A stretch of 64,000 nt of DNA, taken from NCBI RefSeq assembly GCF_013035425.1, contig NZ_WQHX01000003.1, positions 509,001 to 573,000 on the forward strand, given 5' to 3'. Source of the stretch: Ruegeria arenilitoris. GTDB taxonomy: Bacteria; Pseudomonadota; Alphaproteobacteria; Rhodobacterales; Rhodobacteraceae. A program made the translations under genes and the position numbers. Shown piece by piece: positions 1 through 9,768 of the stretch (the stretch's first letter is position 1; the number at the start of each line of letters is the position of its first letter). The notes below the pieces were generated by a model. That model was not told the origin of the DNA, searched no databases, and saw only the letters and a program-made list of their open reading frames with translations.

Positions 1-13
1 GGAATTTCTTCAT
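1..13 (-). CDS. possible start of the next minus-strand gene (cut by window edge)
   Basis: Reading the minus strand past the cold-shock stop codon, an ATG at 13 begins M-K-K-F and runs off the window. A GGA lies just in front of it. Four codons cannot identify a product. It would lie about 8 bases downstream of the cold-shock gene and so could share its transcript. Confidence 0.3.
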
Positions 14-21
14 TCCGGTGA

Positions 22-549
22 TCAGCCGTTCAGGGCTGCCTCCCAAGCCAAAACCTGAGCGGCCATACGCCCACGCTTGCCATCAATGACTCGCATTGCA
101 AGAGCTTCACCCGGTTGCAAGTCCGCCAACCCCGACCGGCGCAAAACCTCAATATGAAGAAATACATCTTCATTACTGCCAAACACATTGGCAAACCCAA
201 ATCCTTTGCCCTTATCGAACCACTTGACGCGTGCCGCCTCTAGCGGGGTTTGCGCAATCAAATCCGGATCCAACTCGGCAAAATCAGCCAGCATTAAAGT
301 TTCAGCCCGATCCGGCGGATCCACTGAAATAACTTCAACGGCCTGAACACCGCGGTCCGTACGGTGGGTCATGATTTCGATGCCTGCGCCATCCGCAACC
401 GAGCTTTGCCCAAAATTACGCAGAACATTCACATGCAGCAGAATGTCGGGCCCACCTTCATTGGACACAACAAATCCGTAACCCTTAGCAGGGTCGAACC
501 ATTTGACGTGTCCACGAACGCGGTACATGCTGCTCATATCTTCTGGCAC
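22..549 (-). CDS. double cold-shock-domain protein
   Basis: This 175-residue protein contains two cold-shock domains, at about residues 8-75 and 105-172. Each carries the nucleic-acid-binding signature of the family: KWFDPAKGYGFV with a degenerate second motif in the first domain, and KWFDKGKGFGFA with DVFLH in the second. Classical CspA proteins have one domain and about 70 residues; the tandem form is common in alphaproteobacteria. It probably binds single-stranded RNA or DNA in the cytoplasm and melts RNA structure. The first possible start is a GTG at 549 preceded by GGGAA; ATGs at 537 and 528 are alternatives. Nothing visible shows cold induction. Confidence 0.9.
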   Translation of the reverse strand: MPEDMSSMYRVRGHVKWFDPAKGYGFVVSNEGGPDILLHVNVLRNFGQSSVADGAGIEIMTHRTDRGVQAVEVISVDPPDRAETLMLADFAELDPDLIAQTPLEAARVKWFDKGKGFGFANVFGSNEDVFLHIEVLRRSGLADLQPGEALAMRVIDGKRGRMAAQVLAWEAALNG

Positions 550-670
550 TGTGTTCCCATCACGAAATTTAGCAAATCGTCAGGGGTCTGTTGTTGATGC
601 AAATGAATTGCAATTTCAAGTCGAAAAAAATCTATGATTTCGGGCTTTTGCATTTCGCTGCGCATGACTG

Positions 671-1276
671 TCATGGATTCAACCTCTGCACTTGCCACTC
701 GGAACCGGGGGCAGTTCTGCGCCACTGAAAACGGTCGTGCAACCTGAAAGCGCCATCTGCCCAGAACTCTATCTCCACTGGAATCAGCCTGTACCCGCCC
801 CAAAAGTCCGGGCGTGGCGGGTTGGGTCCGAATTTGGTAGTAACTTTGGCCACTTCCGCCATCAATGCGGCCCTGCTCGTTAGCGGCGCAGACTGTCGTG
901 ATGCCCACGCACCCAGACGGCTTTTGAGAGAACGCGAGGCGTAATATTCGTCTGCTTGTGGTCCGTCTTCGCGCGTGATTGTGCCACGTACCCGAATTTG
1001 ACGCCGTAGTGATTTCCAATGCATCACGAATGCCGCCTTTCCAGACTCATCAAGCTCGCCTGCCTTAGTGCTATGGTAATTTGTATAGAAAACAAAGGCA
1101 TCTTCCTCGATTTCTTTCAACAAAACCATTCGAACATTTGGTAAGCCACTTGAATCTACGGTTGCCAACGCAATCGCATTTGGGTCATTAGGTTCGGTCT
1201 TTTCAGCTTCCTCCAGCCACCGTCCCGCAATGCTAAACGGATCGGTGCCAGCGAAAATGCCACTTTGCTCGTTCAT
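671..1276 (-). CDS. pdxH: pyridoxamine 5'-phosphate oxidase PdxH
   Basis: PdxH is a cytoplasmic FMN enzyme that oxidises pyridoxamine or pyridoxine 5'-phosphate to pyridoxal 5'-phosphate, the last step of vitamin B6 synthesis and salvage. The 201-residue protein has the family's usual length. It shows the FMN-binding stretch [18 protein letters not shown], the [14 protein letters not shown] segment and the typical C-terminus ([15 protein letters not shown], then LHDRFQW and a terminal RLNP). I chose the ATG at 1276 because AGGGG lies 7 bases before it; the open frame continues upstream without homology. It is divergent from fabI, with a 135-bp shared promoter region. Confidence 0.96.
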   Translation of the reverse strand: MNEQSGIFAGTDPFSIAGRWLEEAEKTEPNDPNAIALATVDSSGLPNVRMVLLKEIEEDAFVFYTNYHSTKAGELDESGKAAFVMHWKSLRRQIRVRGTITREDGPQADEYYASRSLKSRLGAWASRQSAPLTSRAALMAEVAKVTTKFGPNPPRPDFWGGYRLIPVEIEFWADGAFRLHDRFQWRRTAPGSEWQVQRLNP

Positions 1277-1411
1277 TTCCATCCCCTGGAAATAATTGTT
1301 CCCGACACTAAGGCGAGAACCCGCTACGAGCAAGAGTGCATGGCCTTGATGCAAGGCAATCAATGGCATAAACCAATCCAACACAACGCGAAGACAGGCG
1401 GAGAACCGAAC

Positions 1412-2218
1412 ATGTCAAATCAGTTGATGGCCGGAAAACGCGGCCTCATCATGGGACTGGCCAATGACAAATCAATCGCATGGGGAATAGCTCGGGCTCT
1501 GTCCGAAGCTGGAGCCGAGCTTGCCTTCTCATATCAAGGTGATGCTTTAAAAAAACGGGTTGATCCATTGGCGGCACAGCTCGGAAGCGAAATCGTCCTA
1601 CCCTGCGACGTCAGCGATGAAAGCTCGATCAACGACCTTTTCAATGCGCTTGAAAAAACCTGGGGCAAGTTGGACTTTGTTGTTCACGCGATTGGTTTTT
1701 CGGACAAGAACGAACTTCGCGGTCGCTACGTCGACACCAGCCGCGCAAATTTTAACCTGACAATGGATGTATCGGTCTATTCGTTCACAGCTGTAATGCA
1801 GCGAGCCGAAAAACTGATGGGTGAAGGCGGCAGCGCAATTACCTTGACCTATTACGGAGCTGAGCAGGTGATGCCGCATTACAACGTAATGGGTATCGCC
1901 AAGGCGGCTTTGGAGGCATCGGTCAAATACTTGGCCGAGGATTTGGGCAAGGACGGCATCCGCGTGAACTCGATTTCCGCCGGCCCAATCAAGACTCTGG
2001 CCGCCAGCGGAATCGGTGATTTCCGCTACATAATGAAGTGGAATGAGTACAATTCGCCCCTTCGCCGGAATGTAACAATCGATGATGTTGGAAAGTCTGC
2101 GTTGTATCTGCTGTCAGACCTCAGCAGCGGCGTAACTGGCGAGAACCTGCACGTGGATTCGGGGTATCATATAGTCGGCATGAAAGCCGTTGATGCTCCG
2201 GATGTTGAAAAGGGATAA
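1412..2218 (+). CDS. fabI: enoyl-[acyl-carrier-protein] reductase FabI (NADH)
   Basis: FabI carries out the last reduction of each fatty-acid elongation cycle, converting enoyl-ACP to acyl-ACP. It is a short-chain dehydrogenase of 268 residues. Visible features are the nucleotide-binding [13 protein letters not shown] near the N-terminus, the FabI-type active site with Tyr147, Tyr157 and Lys164 (Y-x6-K spacing, which separates FabI from ordinary SDRs), and the LAASGIGDF substrate loop near residue 195. The ATG at 1412 has GGAG upstream; the longer open frame beginning at 1265 is antisense to pdxH. FabI is the target of triclosan-type inhibitors. It probably shares a transcript with the phosphoribosyltransferase 6 bp downstream. 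Confidence 0.97.
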   Translation: MSNQLMAGKRGLIMGLANDKSIAWGIARALSEAGAELAFSYQGDALKKRVDPLAAQLGSEIVLPCDVSDESSINDLFNALEKTWGKLDFVVHAIGFSDKNELRGRYVDTSRANFNLTMDVSVYSFTAVMQRAEKLMGEGGSAITLTYYGAEQVMPHYNVMGIAKAALEASVKYLAEDLGKDGIRVNSISAGPIKTLAASGIGDFRYIMKWNEYNSPLRRNVTIDDVGKSALYLLSDLSSGVTGENLHVDSGYHIVGMKAVDAPDVEKG

Positions 2219-2224
2219 AAATTA

Positions 2225-2734
2225 ATGAGCGCAAAGGACCGCCTACCCCACGAAAAAGGCTTTCACATAAGCTGGGACCAACTGCATCGCGATTCTCGTG
2301 CGCTTGCTTGGCGGCTAGACGGACAGGGCCCAGATAACGGGGCATGGCGGGCCGTGGTCGCCATTACTCGCGGTGGAATGGCGCCAGCCATGATCGTCAG
2401 CCGCGAACTGGATATTCGCACAGTCGACACTATCAGCGTCAAATCTTATCATCACCAAACTCGTGGAGAGGCCGAAATTCTTAAGGCGCCTGATGCCAAT
2501 TTGATGGGTGACGGCACCGGCGTTCTGATTATCGACGATCTGGTCGACAGCGGAAAAACTCTGGAATTGGTGCGTGAGATGTATCCAAACGCGCATTTTG
2601 CCACGGTTTACGCCAAACCCAAGGGTCGCCCAATGGTTGATACTTTCATTACCGAAGTCAGCCAGGATACATGGATCTTTTTGCCCTGGGATATGGCCCT
2701 GCAATATGTCGAACCCTATCGCGGAACGGATTAA
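2225..2734 (+). CDS. gpt: xanthine/guanine phosphoribosyltransferase
   Basis: This 169-residue type I phosphoribosyltransferase has the PRPP-binding motif [15 protein letters not shown] at about residues 99-113. Its length and its N-terminal sequence (a W-x-x-L-H-R-D-S-R motif) match XGPRT, which salvages xanthine and guanine to XMP and GMP at the inner face of the membrane. It starts 6 bp after fabI. Substrate preference between xanthine, guanine and hypoxanthine cannot be read from the sequence, so the symbol follows the family assignment. Confidence 0.88.
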   Translation: MSAKDRLPHEKGFHISWDQLHRDSRALAWRLDGQGPDNGAWRAVVAITRGGMAPAMIVSRELDIRTVDTISVKSYHHQTRGEAEILKAPDANLMGDGTGVLIIDDLVDSGKTLELVREMYPNAHFATVYAKPKGRPMVDTFITEVSQDTWIFLPWDMALQYVEPYRGTD

Positions 2735-2785
2735 GATTCGGTCAACGACGAAATCTTCGGACGAGTTTCTGGACATGGGAAGCAA

Positions 2786-3961
2786 ATGAAACTCACGCGC
2801 ACAGCGGCAACATTTGCGCCACCTGTGATGGAAGCATCACGATGGTTGCAGGGTGTGTCATTCACGGTTGATCGGCCGTTGATCAATGTCAGTCAGGCTG
2901 CACCAGTTGACCCGCCTCCGCTTGCTCTGCGTCAGGCAATGGCCGAATTCGCGTTGCGTGATAACAGCGCTCATCTTTACGGACCGGTTTTAGGTAATGA
3001 CGACTTGCGTGCTGAGCTGGCCTCTCAGATCAGCGTCCACTATGCCTCGGATATCTCAAAAAATCAGGTCGCAATCACTTCGGGATGCAATCAGGCCTTT
3101 TCCGCTGTGATTTCGGCAATTTCGAACCAAGGGGATGAAGTAATCCTTCCAACGCCTTGGTATTTCAACCACAAAATGTGGCTTGATATGGCTGGCGTCG
3201 GGGCTGTCACTCTGGCTACAGGCGACAGTCTTTTGCCGAATCCGGACAAGGCAAGGGAACTAATTACTGAAAAAACCCGAGCCATTGTTTTGGTTACCCC
3301 GAATAATCCCGGTGGCGTGGAATACCCAGCTGATCTGGTGATGGATTTCTTTGAACTGGCGCGGTCGGCTGGTATTCACTTGCTTGTTGATGAAACGTAT
3401 CGCGATTTCGACAGTCGCTCCGTCCCGCCTCATGATTTGTTCCAGCAACCAAGCTGGGACAATACTCTGGTACATTTGTATTCGTTTTCAAAGGCCTATA
3501 GGTTAACTGGTCATCGTGTCGGAGCGGTTGCCTCGGCCCCTGCTCTGTTGTCTGAGATAGAGAAGTTTTTGGATACGATCGCTATCTGTCCAAGTCAAAT
3601 CGGTCAGTTCGCTGCGCTTTGGGGGATGCAAAACCTGTCCCGATGGGTCTCTGAAGAGAGAAACGAAATACTGGACCGACGAGCTTTGATCTTGCAACAG
3701 ATGCCCCGTTTGTCTGCGAAAGAATGGCGCCTTTTAGGTTTGGGCGCCTATTTTGCATATCTCGAACACCCTTTCGATCTGAGTTCCGACATTCTGGCCA
3801 AACGACTTGTTGTCGAGGCTGGTGTTCTACTGCTGCCCGGTACAATGTTCATGCCCGTCGACGATCCAGACGGGAAAAGACAGTTGCGGATCGCTTTTGC
3901 CAATCTCGACAAGGAAGGCATATCCAGACTTTTTGATCGTTTCGAGGCGTTATCCTTCTAA
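2786..3961 (+). CDS. PLP-dependent aminotransferase, class I/II fold
   Basis: This 391-residue fold-type I enzyme has the PLP-binding residues of the family: the TPNNPGG loop (about 171-177), Asp202 and Tyr205 in VDETYRD, and the Schiff-base Lys236 in SFSKAYRLTGHRVG. It transfers an amino group between an amino acid and a 2-oxo acid. The substrate is not evident. The start at 2786 has a GGGAAG ribosome site. It lies 51 bp after the phosphoribosyltransferase and 82 bp before the foldase gene, on the same strand, so it may be cotranscribed. Confidence 0.88.
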   Translation: MKLTRTAATFAPPVMEASRWLQGVSFTVDRPLINVSQAAPVDPPPLALRQAMAEFALRDNSAHLYGPVLGNDDLRAELASQISVHYASDISKNQVAITSGCNQAFSAVISAISNQGDEVILPTPWYFNHKMWLDMAGVGAVTLATGDSLLPNPDKARELITEKTRAIVLVTPNNPGGVEYPADLVMDFFELARSAGIHLLVDETYRDFDSRSVPPHDLFQQPSWDNTLVHLYSFSKAYRLTGHRVGAVASAPALLSEIEKFLDTIAICPSQIGQFAALWGMQNLSRWVSEERNEILDRRALILQQMPRLSAKEWRLLGLGAYFAYLEHPFDLSSDILAKRLVVEAGVLLLPGTMFMPVDDPDGKRQLRIAFANLDKEGISRLFDRFEALSF

Positions 3962-4043
3962 GCTTGCTCCTCGGCGACGTGCGTCGTATTCAGGGCCGCA
4001 ACCGACCCGAGCAAGTACTGCCAACACAAAACACGAGGGCACC

Positions 4044-5885
4044 ATGGCCGCAGGCATGAAAAATCTGTCAAAAACTTTTGTTTGGATCCTCATGGGCCTT
4101 TTGATGTTGGGACTTGCAGGCTTTGGGGCGACCAGCTTGACCGGCACCGTTCGAACCGTGGCTCAAGTCGGGGACGAAAGTGTTTCAGTCGACGAATATG
4201 TCCGCGAATTGCAGCGTGAAATCCGCGCGGTAGAAGCGCAAACCGGTCAACCGCTGCAGATTTCACAGGCCCACCAACTTGGACTGGATCAGCAGGCTTT
4301 GTCCCGTCTTGTTGCGCTCGCTGCTTTGGACAATGAGGTTGCGCAACTGGGCATTTCAATTGGTGACGAAAATCTGCAACAAGAAATCGTTCAAATTCAA
4401 GCGTTTCAAGGTGTCGACGGGACCTTCGACCGAGAAGCTTATCGATTTCAACTGGAGCAAGTAGGGTTGACCGACACTGAATTCGAGAATGACCTACGTA
4501 AAGAGTCCGCGCGTACCATTGTTCAGGGTGCTGTGATGGGCGGGGTGGATATGCCGCGTACTATGACCGAGGCATTGTCGAACTATGTACTTGCTCGCCG
4601 AAGCTTTACAGTCGCAACTCTTTCGTCCGACACTTTAGAAACGCCTGTGCCAGAACCAACGGATGCACAGATACAATCATATTATGATGAAAACACTGAC
4701 CGCTTTACCCTGCCCCACACAAAGAAGTTGACCTACGCAATCCTGTCGCCGGAAATGCTGTTGGACTCAGTAGAAGTTGACGCGGACTCGGTAAAACGCC
4801 TGTACGATCAAAGATCCGACCAATTCAAACAACCTGAACGCCGGTTGGTCGAACGTCTGATTTTTTCGGACGAAACTTCTGCAACAGAAGCTCTAGCGCA
4901 GCTTGAGGTCGGTGGGGCAAGCTTTGAACAACTGGTCCGCGACCGGGAACTGGAACTGAGCGATGTCGACTTGGGAGATGTGACCCGTGATGATTTGGGT
5001 GAGGCGGCCGAAGGCGTCTTTGCTGCAGAAATCGATGATGTAGTTGGCCCATTGCCGTCTGAACTGGGACCAGCGTTATTCCGTATCAACGGATCATTGG
5101 CAGAAAACATCGTCACATTTGCAGAGGCCGAAGCTGAGTTGCGCGAGGAACTTGCCGCTGACAGAGCTCGTCGCCAAATCGAAGCTCAAGCCGAAGATAT
5201 TAACGACCTACTGGCAGGCGGCGCGACCCTGGAAGAGCTGACCAACGAAACCGAAATGGAACTCGGCGAAATCGACTGGACTCAGCAAAGCGATCAGGGA
5301 ATAGCTGCGTATGACGGGTTCCGTTCTGTTGCAGAAGCCGTGCAAGAGGGGGATTTTCCCGAAGTAGCGTTTTTGGAAGACGGCTCGATTTTTGCCCTGC
5401 GCTTGAACGAAGTTCTTCCACCCCGACCTGAACCACTGGACAGCGCCCGCTCTCGAGTAGCCGGAGCTTGGGTGCAGGATGAGATCGCCAAAGAGCTGCA
5501 ATCCCAGGCGGGTTCAGTTATTACAGCGCTCGCAACAGATGGTGATTTTACGAACACCGGCTTGCCGTTCCGGGTTGAGAACGCCCTGACACGTACCGCC
5601 TTTTTGGATGATGTTCCTGCTGATTTCATGACGCAAGTATTTGAAATGGAGCCTGGAGAACTGCGTGTCATTCCAGGCGCTGGGACTGCTTTGATTGTAC
5701 GTCTTGATGACGTGTTGCCCCCCGCGGAGACGGATGAGCAGCGCCAGATGCAAGATGCTCTATCAGCGCAAATGAACCAGGCCTTGGCGCAAAATATCTT
5801 TGACATCTATGTGCGCGATGCTCAGACACGTGCGCGCCCAGTCGTGGACCAGCAAGCGCTGAACGCCGTTCAGGCAAGCTATTAA
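4044..5885 (+). CDS. membrane-anchored peptidyl-prolyl isomerase, PpiD/SurA-like
   Basis: This 613-residue protein has one N-terminal membrane helix (about residues 11-34), then a SurA/PpiD-type N-terminal chaperone domain, a parvulin-like domain around residues 240-365, and an acidic C-terminal helical region. PpiD proteins sit on the periplasmic side of the inner membrane and help secreted and outer-membrane proteins to fold. The open frame reaches back to 3807 inside the aminotransferase gene, but the ATG at 4044 follows GAGGG and begins with a typical cytosolic tail plus anchor. The parvulin part is divergent, so isomerase activity is uncertain. It ends 12 bp before trpE. Confidence 0.87.
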   Translation: MAAGMKNLSKTFVWILMGLLMLGLAGFGATSLTGTVRTVAQVGDESVSVDEYVRELQREIRAVEAQTGQPLQISQAHQLGLDQQALSRLVALAALDNEVAQLGISIGDENLQQEIVQIQAFQGVDGTFDREAYRFQLEQVGLTDTEFENDLRKESARTIVQGAVMGGVDMPRTMTEALSNYVLARRSFTVATLSSDTLETPVPEPTDAQIQSYYDENTDRFTLPHTKKLTYAILSPEMLLDSVEVDADSVKRLYDQRSDQFKQPERRLVERLIFSDETSATEALAQLEVGGASFEQLVRDRELELSDVDLGDVTRDDLGEAAEGVFAAEIDDVVGPLPSELGPALFRINGSLAENIVTFAEAEAELREELAADRARRQIEAQAEDINDLLAGGATLEELTNETEMELGEIDWTQQSDQGIAAYDGFRSVAEAVQEGDFPEVAFLEDGSIFALRLNEVLPPRPEPLDSARSRVAGAWVQDEIAKELQSQAGSVITALATDGDFTNTGLPFRVENALTRTAFLDDVPADFMTQVFEMEPGELRVIPGAGTALIVRLDDVLPPAETDEQRQMQDALSAQMNQALAQNIFDIYVRDAQTRARPVVDQQALNAVQASY

Positions 5886-5897
5886 CCGGGGTTGACT

Positions 5898-7409
5898 ATG
5901 GATCTGACACCCGACTTCGACAGTTTCGCGCGCGCCTATGAAGCGGGCGAAAATCAAGTAGTATACACACGTCTTGCTGCTGACCTAGACACTCCTGTGT
6001 CGTTGATGCTCAAACTGGCGGGCGCGCAAAAGGACGCGTTCATGCTGGAATCTGTGACTGGCGGAGAGGTACGCGGACGATATTCGATCATTGGTATGAA
6101 ACCTGACTTGATCTGGCGATGCGAGGGGGAAACCGCCTCCATTAACCGATCCGCCCGCTTCGACGCCGAGGCGTTTTCGGAGCAGGCCGGGAATCCCATG
6201 GATAATCTGCGCGATCTGCTGGCCGAATCTCGCATTACCTTACCGTCTGACCTTCCTCAGGCGGCGGCAGGCCTGTTCGGTTATCTGGGGTACGATATGG
6301 TCCGGTTAGTTGAATATCTGCCGGACGTTAACCCTGATCCGCTAGGGCTGCCCGATGCCATCATGCTGCGACCGTCAGTGGTCGCGGTTCTTGATGGCGT
6401 AAAAGGTGAAGTTACGGTTGTGTCGCCCGCTTGGGTAAGTGACGGACAATCTGCCAAGGCGGCTTTCGCACAGGCGGCCGAGCGGGTAATGGACGCGGTC
6501 CGCGATTTGGAACGCGCAATGCCCTCTGAAACCCGAGATTTGGGTGAAGCCCGCGAGATCGCGCCCCCAATTTCGAATTTTACCAAATCAGGGTATATGG
6601 AAGCAGTTGAAAAGGCTAAAGAATACATTCGGGCTGGAGACATTTTTCAGGTCGTACCAGCGCAACGCTGGACGCAAGAGTTCCCGCAACCCCCATTTGC
6701 CTTATACCGCTCGCTTAGGCGAACAAATCCTTCGCCCTTTATGTTCTATTTTAACTTTGGCGGCTTTCAGGTGATCGGCGCCAGCCCAGAGATTCTGGTG
6801 CGTGTATTTGGCAACGAAGTGACAATTCGACCGATCGCAGGCACTCGCCCCCGCGGTGCAACCCCGGAAGAAGATAAAGCCAATGAAATTGACCTGTTGG
6901 CTGACAAAAAGGAACTCGCAGAACATCTTATGCTTTTGGATCTTGGTCGAAACGACACGGGCCGTGTAGCCAAGATTGGAACTGTTCGCCCGACCGAAGA
7001 ATTTATTATCGAACGCTACAGCCACGTAATGCATATTGTTTCCAATGTCGTTGGTGAACTTGCGGATGACAAAGATGCGCTGGACGCGTTCTTTGCCGGA
7101 ATGCCGGCCGGCACTGTTTCGGGGGCACCCAAAGTACGTGCTATGGAAATCATTGACGAACTTGAGCCAGAGAAACGAGGCGTCTACGGCGGCGGTGTCG
7201 GTTATTTCAGTGCGGGCGGCGACATGGATATGTGCATCGCACTACGGACAGCCATAGTGAAGGATAGTAAGTTATATATTCAGGCTGGTGGGGGTGTCGT
7301 GTATGACAGCGACCCGGAAGCGGAATATATGGAGACCGTGCACAAATCAAATGCAATCCGCCATGCTGCGGCTGAAGCGGCGCGTTTCAGTGGGAACGGC
7401 AACAGATAA
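5898..7409 (+). CDS. trpE: anthranilate synthase component I TrpE
   Basis: TrpE converts chorismate to anthranilate, using ammonia delivered by TrpG. The 503-residue protein shows the N-terminal LES motif (in FMLES) tied to tryptophan feedback inhibition, and the chorismate-binding half with the IAGTRPRG, LLDLGRNDTGRV, SHVMHIVS, GAPKVRAMEI and QAGGGVVYDSDPEAEYMET signatures. I prefer the ATG at 5898, six bases after GGGG; a TTG at 5892 is also in frame. The gap to the upstream foldase gene is only 12 bp, leaving no room for a leader-peptide attenuator. It is separated from trpG by an antisense gene. Confidence 0.97.
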   Translation: MDLTPDFDSFARAYEAGENQVVYTRLAADLDTPVSLMLKLAGAQKDAFMLESVTGGEVRGRYSIIGMKPDLIWRCEGETASINRSARFDAEAFSEQAGNPMDNLRDLLAESRITLPSDLPQAAAGLFGYLGYDMVRLVEYLPDVNPDPLGLPDAIMLRPSVVAVLDGVKGEVTVVSPAWVSDGQSAKAAFAQAAERVMDAVRDLERAMPSETRDLGEAREIAPPISNFTKSGYMEAVEKAKEYIRAGDIFQVVPAQRWTQEFPQPPFALYRSLRRTNPSPFMFYFNFGGFQVIGASPEILVRVFGNEVTIRPIAGTRPRGATPEEDKANEIDLLADKKELAEHLMLLDLGRNDTGRVAKIGTVRPTEEFIIERYSHVMHIVSNVVGELADDKDALDAFFAGMPAGTVSGAPKVRAMEIIDELEPEKRGVYGGGVGYFSAGGDMDMCIALRTAIVKDSKLYIQAGGGVVYDSDPEAEYMETVHKSNAIRHAAAEAARFSGNGNR

Positions 7410-7427
7410 GATTGATTGACCTAATCT

Positions 7428-8987
7428 TTAATATTCGGCCGAACCCGAGTTTCGCTGAACTTCACTCATCATGACGGCAGATATCGGCGCCATAGCAACC
7501 CGATTGCCGCGATCCTCGAGTCCCCAAAGCAACAGGGCTGAAATCGTCTCGGGGCGCAATCGACCCAACATGACAACAGCACCTTGCTGACTGGCGCGAA
7601 ATGCAGCCTGGTCCAGAAAACGGCGTATAACCTGAGCATCCTGACTGGCACCATCAAAGTCTCTGAAAACGACACTGGACGGGACACCGTTTCGCGCAGC
7701 TAATTTCTGAACTGTGTTCAGCCCGCTATCCTGTGTGACCAACCCGCGACCGGTATCACCGGCGATAGCAGCAACCTGATCTGCCAATTTTCGGTTACCT
7801 TGAATTCCCGTTCCAACACCTTCCAATAAACCGACAGTTTCTGGCAGCGCCTCTAACCAAACTGCCAAAGACACCTCTGCGTCCTGCGCGCTAGCTGCAG
7901 TGTGCATATCGATAAGAGCCAATACCTCGAACCCGGCCTCACGGTGACGCGCCATTTTTTCCGCCGCCTTTGGGTCGGATGGATTAACTGCCAAGCTAAG
8001 CGGATATGGGAAATCCTTAAGTGCTTCGGCCCCAAATGCGCCTTCGTCATCGATCAAGATAATCGACATCAAAGGTTTGGCCTCTGGGTTTTCAAAGGCC
8101 ACCGCGTATTCTTCTATTGGTTTTCCTGGCGCAAGAGTTTGAACTTCGGCCTGCTCCTCAGTCGCTTGGTCACGTTCTGTCAAAGGCACAATCCGCTTGC
8201 CCACCCGCGTGCCAGACGGTTGCTCTGGTGAAATCTGCGGCAAGGAAATGATTCGTGGTTGATTGCGAGGCAGAGTGTCCTCTTCACCCTCAACCGCGAT
8301 CGGGTTTTCATCGACCGCGATATCCTCCTCGACTTTAGGTGTTTGTGCTTCGGGCTGAGGAGTGTCATCAGGTTGCACGGCGGCAACCTGTTCACCACTG
8401 GCTTCTGGCTCTTTAGACAAAGGCGCCTGAACTGATTGTTCTTCTGGTTCTTCGATTACCGGGATTTGCGCTTCAGGCGTCAATTGAGCCGAGGAAGTTG
8501 TTAGGTCTGGCTCTGTTGCAACTTCGGGCTTTTGTTCCGGGGGCAGCAAGTTTTCTGCAGCAATTTCAAGATCGGTATCTAGCTCAGGTGAAGTTGGAGT
8601 CGGAGCTGGGTTCGGCATCGATGCCGGAGTATCAGAGTCGACTGTCACAGGCTGCGCCGCAGGCGCATCAGGCGCTTGAGGACTCGAAGGGGATGACCCA
8701 GTTGTCGGTCGAGTATCAGGCTGCAACTCTATACCCGAAAGGCCGGCAAGTGTATCTGATTGCGTTTCTGGGTCATCTGGAGCTTTAGGTGCCAGCTCAA
8801 CCAAATCGGCGTCTTTTCCCTGAATCTGCAAATCCGCGTCTTCTGAGGGGGTTGGTGCCTCAGAAGCTTTTGGCGCCACGATTGACACCTCGGGTTTTGT
8901 TGTAAGCGGCGTATATAGTGACGCCACAGTCGCCAAGGCTAAAACCGAGACAGCCCCGGCGAACATCCCACCGTAAAATCCCCGCAT
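7428..8987 (-). CDS. divergent polysaccharide deacetylase family protein
   Basis: This protein of about 519 residues has an N-terminal membrane anchor (about residues 5-25), a long low-complexity linker rich in Glu, Pro, Thr and Ser (about 30-300), and a C-terminal divergent polysaccharide deacetylase domain (about 307-519, starting SIILIDDEG). The family is distantly related to NodB-type deacetylases but usually lacks clear activity data; a periplasmic, envelope-related role is inferred. The start at 8987 (MRGF) has GAGAGG upstream; an ATG at 8996 or a longer form up to 9110 are alternatives. The gene sits antisense between trpE and trpG, and the two stop codons of trpE and this gene face each other 18 bp apart. 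Confidence 0.82.
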   Translation of the reverse strand: MRGFYGGMFAGAVSVLALATVASLYTPLTTKPEVSIVAPKASEAPTPSEDADLQIQGKDADLVELAPKAPDDPETQSDTLAGLSGIELQPDTRPTTGSSPSSPQAPDAPAAQPVTVDSDTPASMPNPAPTPTSPELDTDLEIAAENLLPPEQKPEVATEPDLTTSSAQLTPEAQIPVIEEPEEQSVQAPLSKEPEASGEQVAAVQPDDTPQPEAQTPKVEEDIAVDENPIAVEGEEDTLPRNQPRIISLPQISPEQPSGTRVGKRIVPLTERDQATEEQAEVQTLAPGKPIEEYAVAFENPEAKPLMSIILIDDEGAFGAEALKDFPYPLSLAVNPSDPKAAEKMARHREAGFEVLALIDMHTAASAQDAEVSLAVWLEALPETVGLLEGVGTGIQGNRKLADQVAAIAGDTGRGLVTQDSGLNTVQKLAARNGVPSSVVFRDFDGASQDAQVIRRFLDQAAFRASQQGAVVMLGRLRPETISALLLWGLEDRGNRVAMAPISAVMMSEVQRNSGSAEY

Positions 8988-9186
8988 AGCTAACATGCCT
9001 CTCGCCTTGTTTATTGCCTCAATCGCTCGGGCACCGTCTGTAGCGGTGCTCACTTGCACAACCGGTCCGGAACGGATGTCCCCTTGACGCTGGCGCACAA
9101 GCCTGAGCATGTATATTCCGACATTATACCTTGGCTTGGGCCTGCATCGCCAGCCCCAATTGCCTCATTCAAAGATAAGTGCCGGA

Positions 9187-9768
9187 ATGCTGCTGCTGAT
9201 CGACAACTATGACTCGTTTACTTACAATCTTGTCCACTATTTGGGTGAATTGGGCGCCGAAATGGTCATTCGCCGCAATGATGCCTTGGATGTTCAAGAA
9301 GCAATGGCGATGAACCCGGCCGGTATCCTGCTAAGCCCGGGACCATGCGACCCCGATCAAGCCGGTATATGTCTGGCGCTGACCGAGGCGGCGGCAGAAA
9401 CCAAAACACCATTGATGGGAGTGTGCTTAGGTCACCAGGCGATTGGTCAGACATTTGGCGGTAAGGTCGTACGTTGCCATGAGATCGTGCATGGCAAGAT
9501 GGGCAAGATTAACCACTCCGGTAAAGGATTGTTTGCAGGCCTTCCAACTCCGTTCGAAGCAACGCGCTACCATTCGCTAGTTGTAGATCGAGGCTCTCTA
9601 CCGGACTGTCTGGAAATAACGGCAGAGCTCGAGGATGGAACGATCATGGGACTACAGCACAAGGATTTACCCATTCATGGTGTGCAGTTTCATCCCGAGT
9701 CCATTGCGTCCGAGCACGGTCATGCTCTGCTGAAGAATTTTTTGAATGAGATGAAAGTCCCGGCATGA
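9187..9768 (+). CDS. trpG: anthranilate synthase component II TrpG (glutamine amidotransferase)
   Basis: TrpG hydrolyses glutamine and passes ammonia to TrpE. The 193-residue class I amidotransferase begins [15 protein letters not shown], has the oxyanion motif LLSPGPCDP, nucleophile Cys80 in GVCLGHQ and the His/Glu pair in VQFHPESI. The upstream open frame to 9109 has no homology, so the ATG at 9187 is preferred although its ribosome site is weak. A PabA function shared with folate synthesis is possible because no second copy is seen here. It overlaps trpD by 4 bp. Confidence 0.96.
   Translation: MLLLIDNYDSFTYNLVHYLGELGAEMVIRRNDALDVQEAMAMNPAGILLSPGPCDPDQAGICLALTEAAAETKTPLMGVCLGHQAIGQTFGGKVVRCHEIVHGKMGKINHSGKGLFAGLPTPFEATRYHSLVVDRGSLPDCLEITAELEDGTIMGLQHKDLPIHGVQFHPESIASEHGHALLKNFLNEMKVPA

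Noticed and set aside
534..1019. Minus-strand open frame overlapping pdxH
   Set aside because: It shares the strand but not the frame of pdxH and lacks any conserved motif.
1265..1411. Upstream extension of fabI
   Set aside because: The added residues overlap the pdxH start and do not resemble FabI; the ATG at 1412 has a good ribosome site.
5886..5897. Trp leader-peptide attenuator before trpE
   Set aside because: Only 12 bp separate the foldase stop from trpE, too short for a leader peptide and alternative hairpins.
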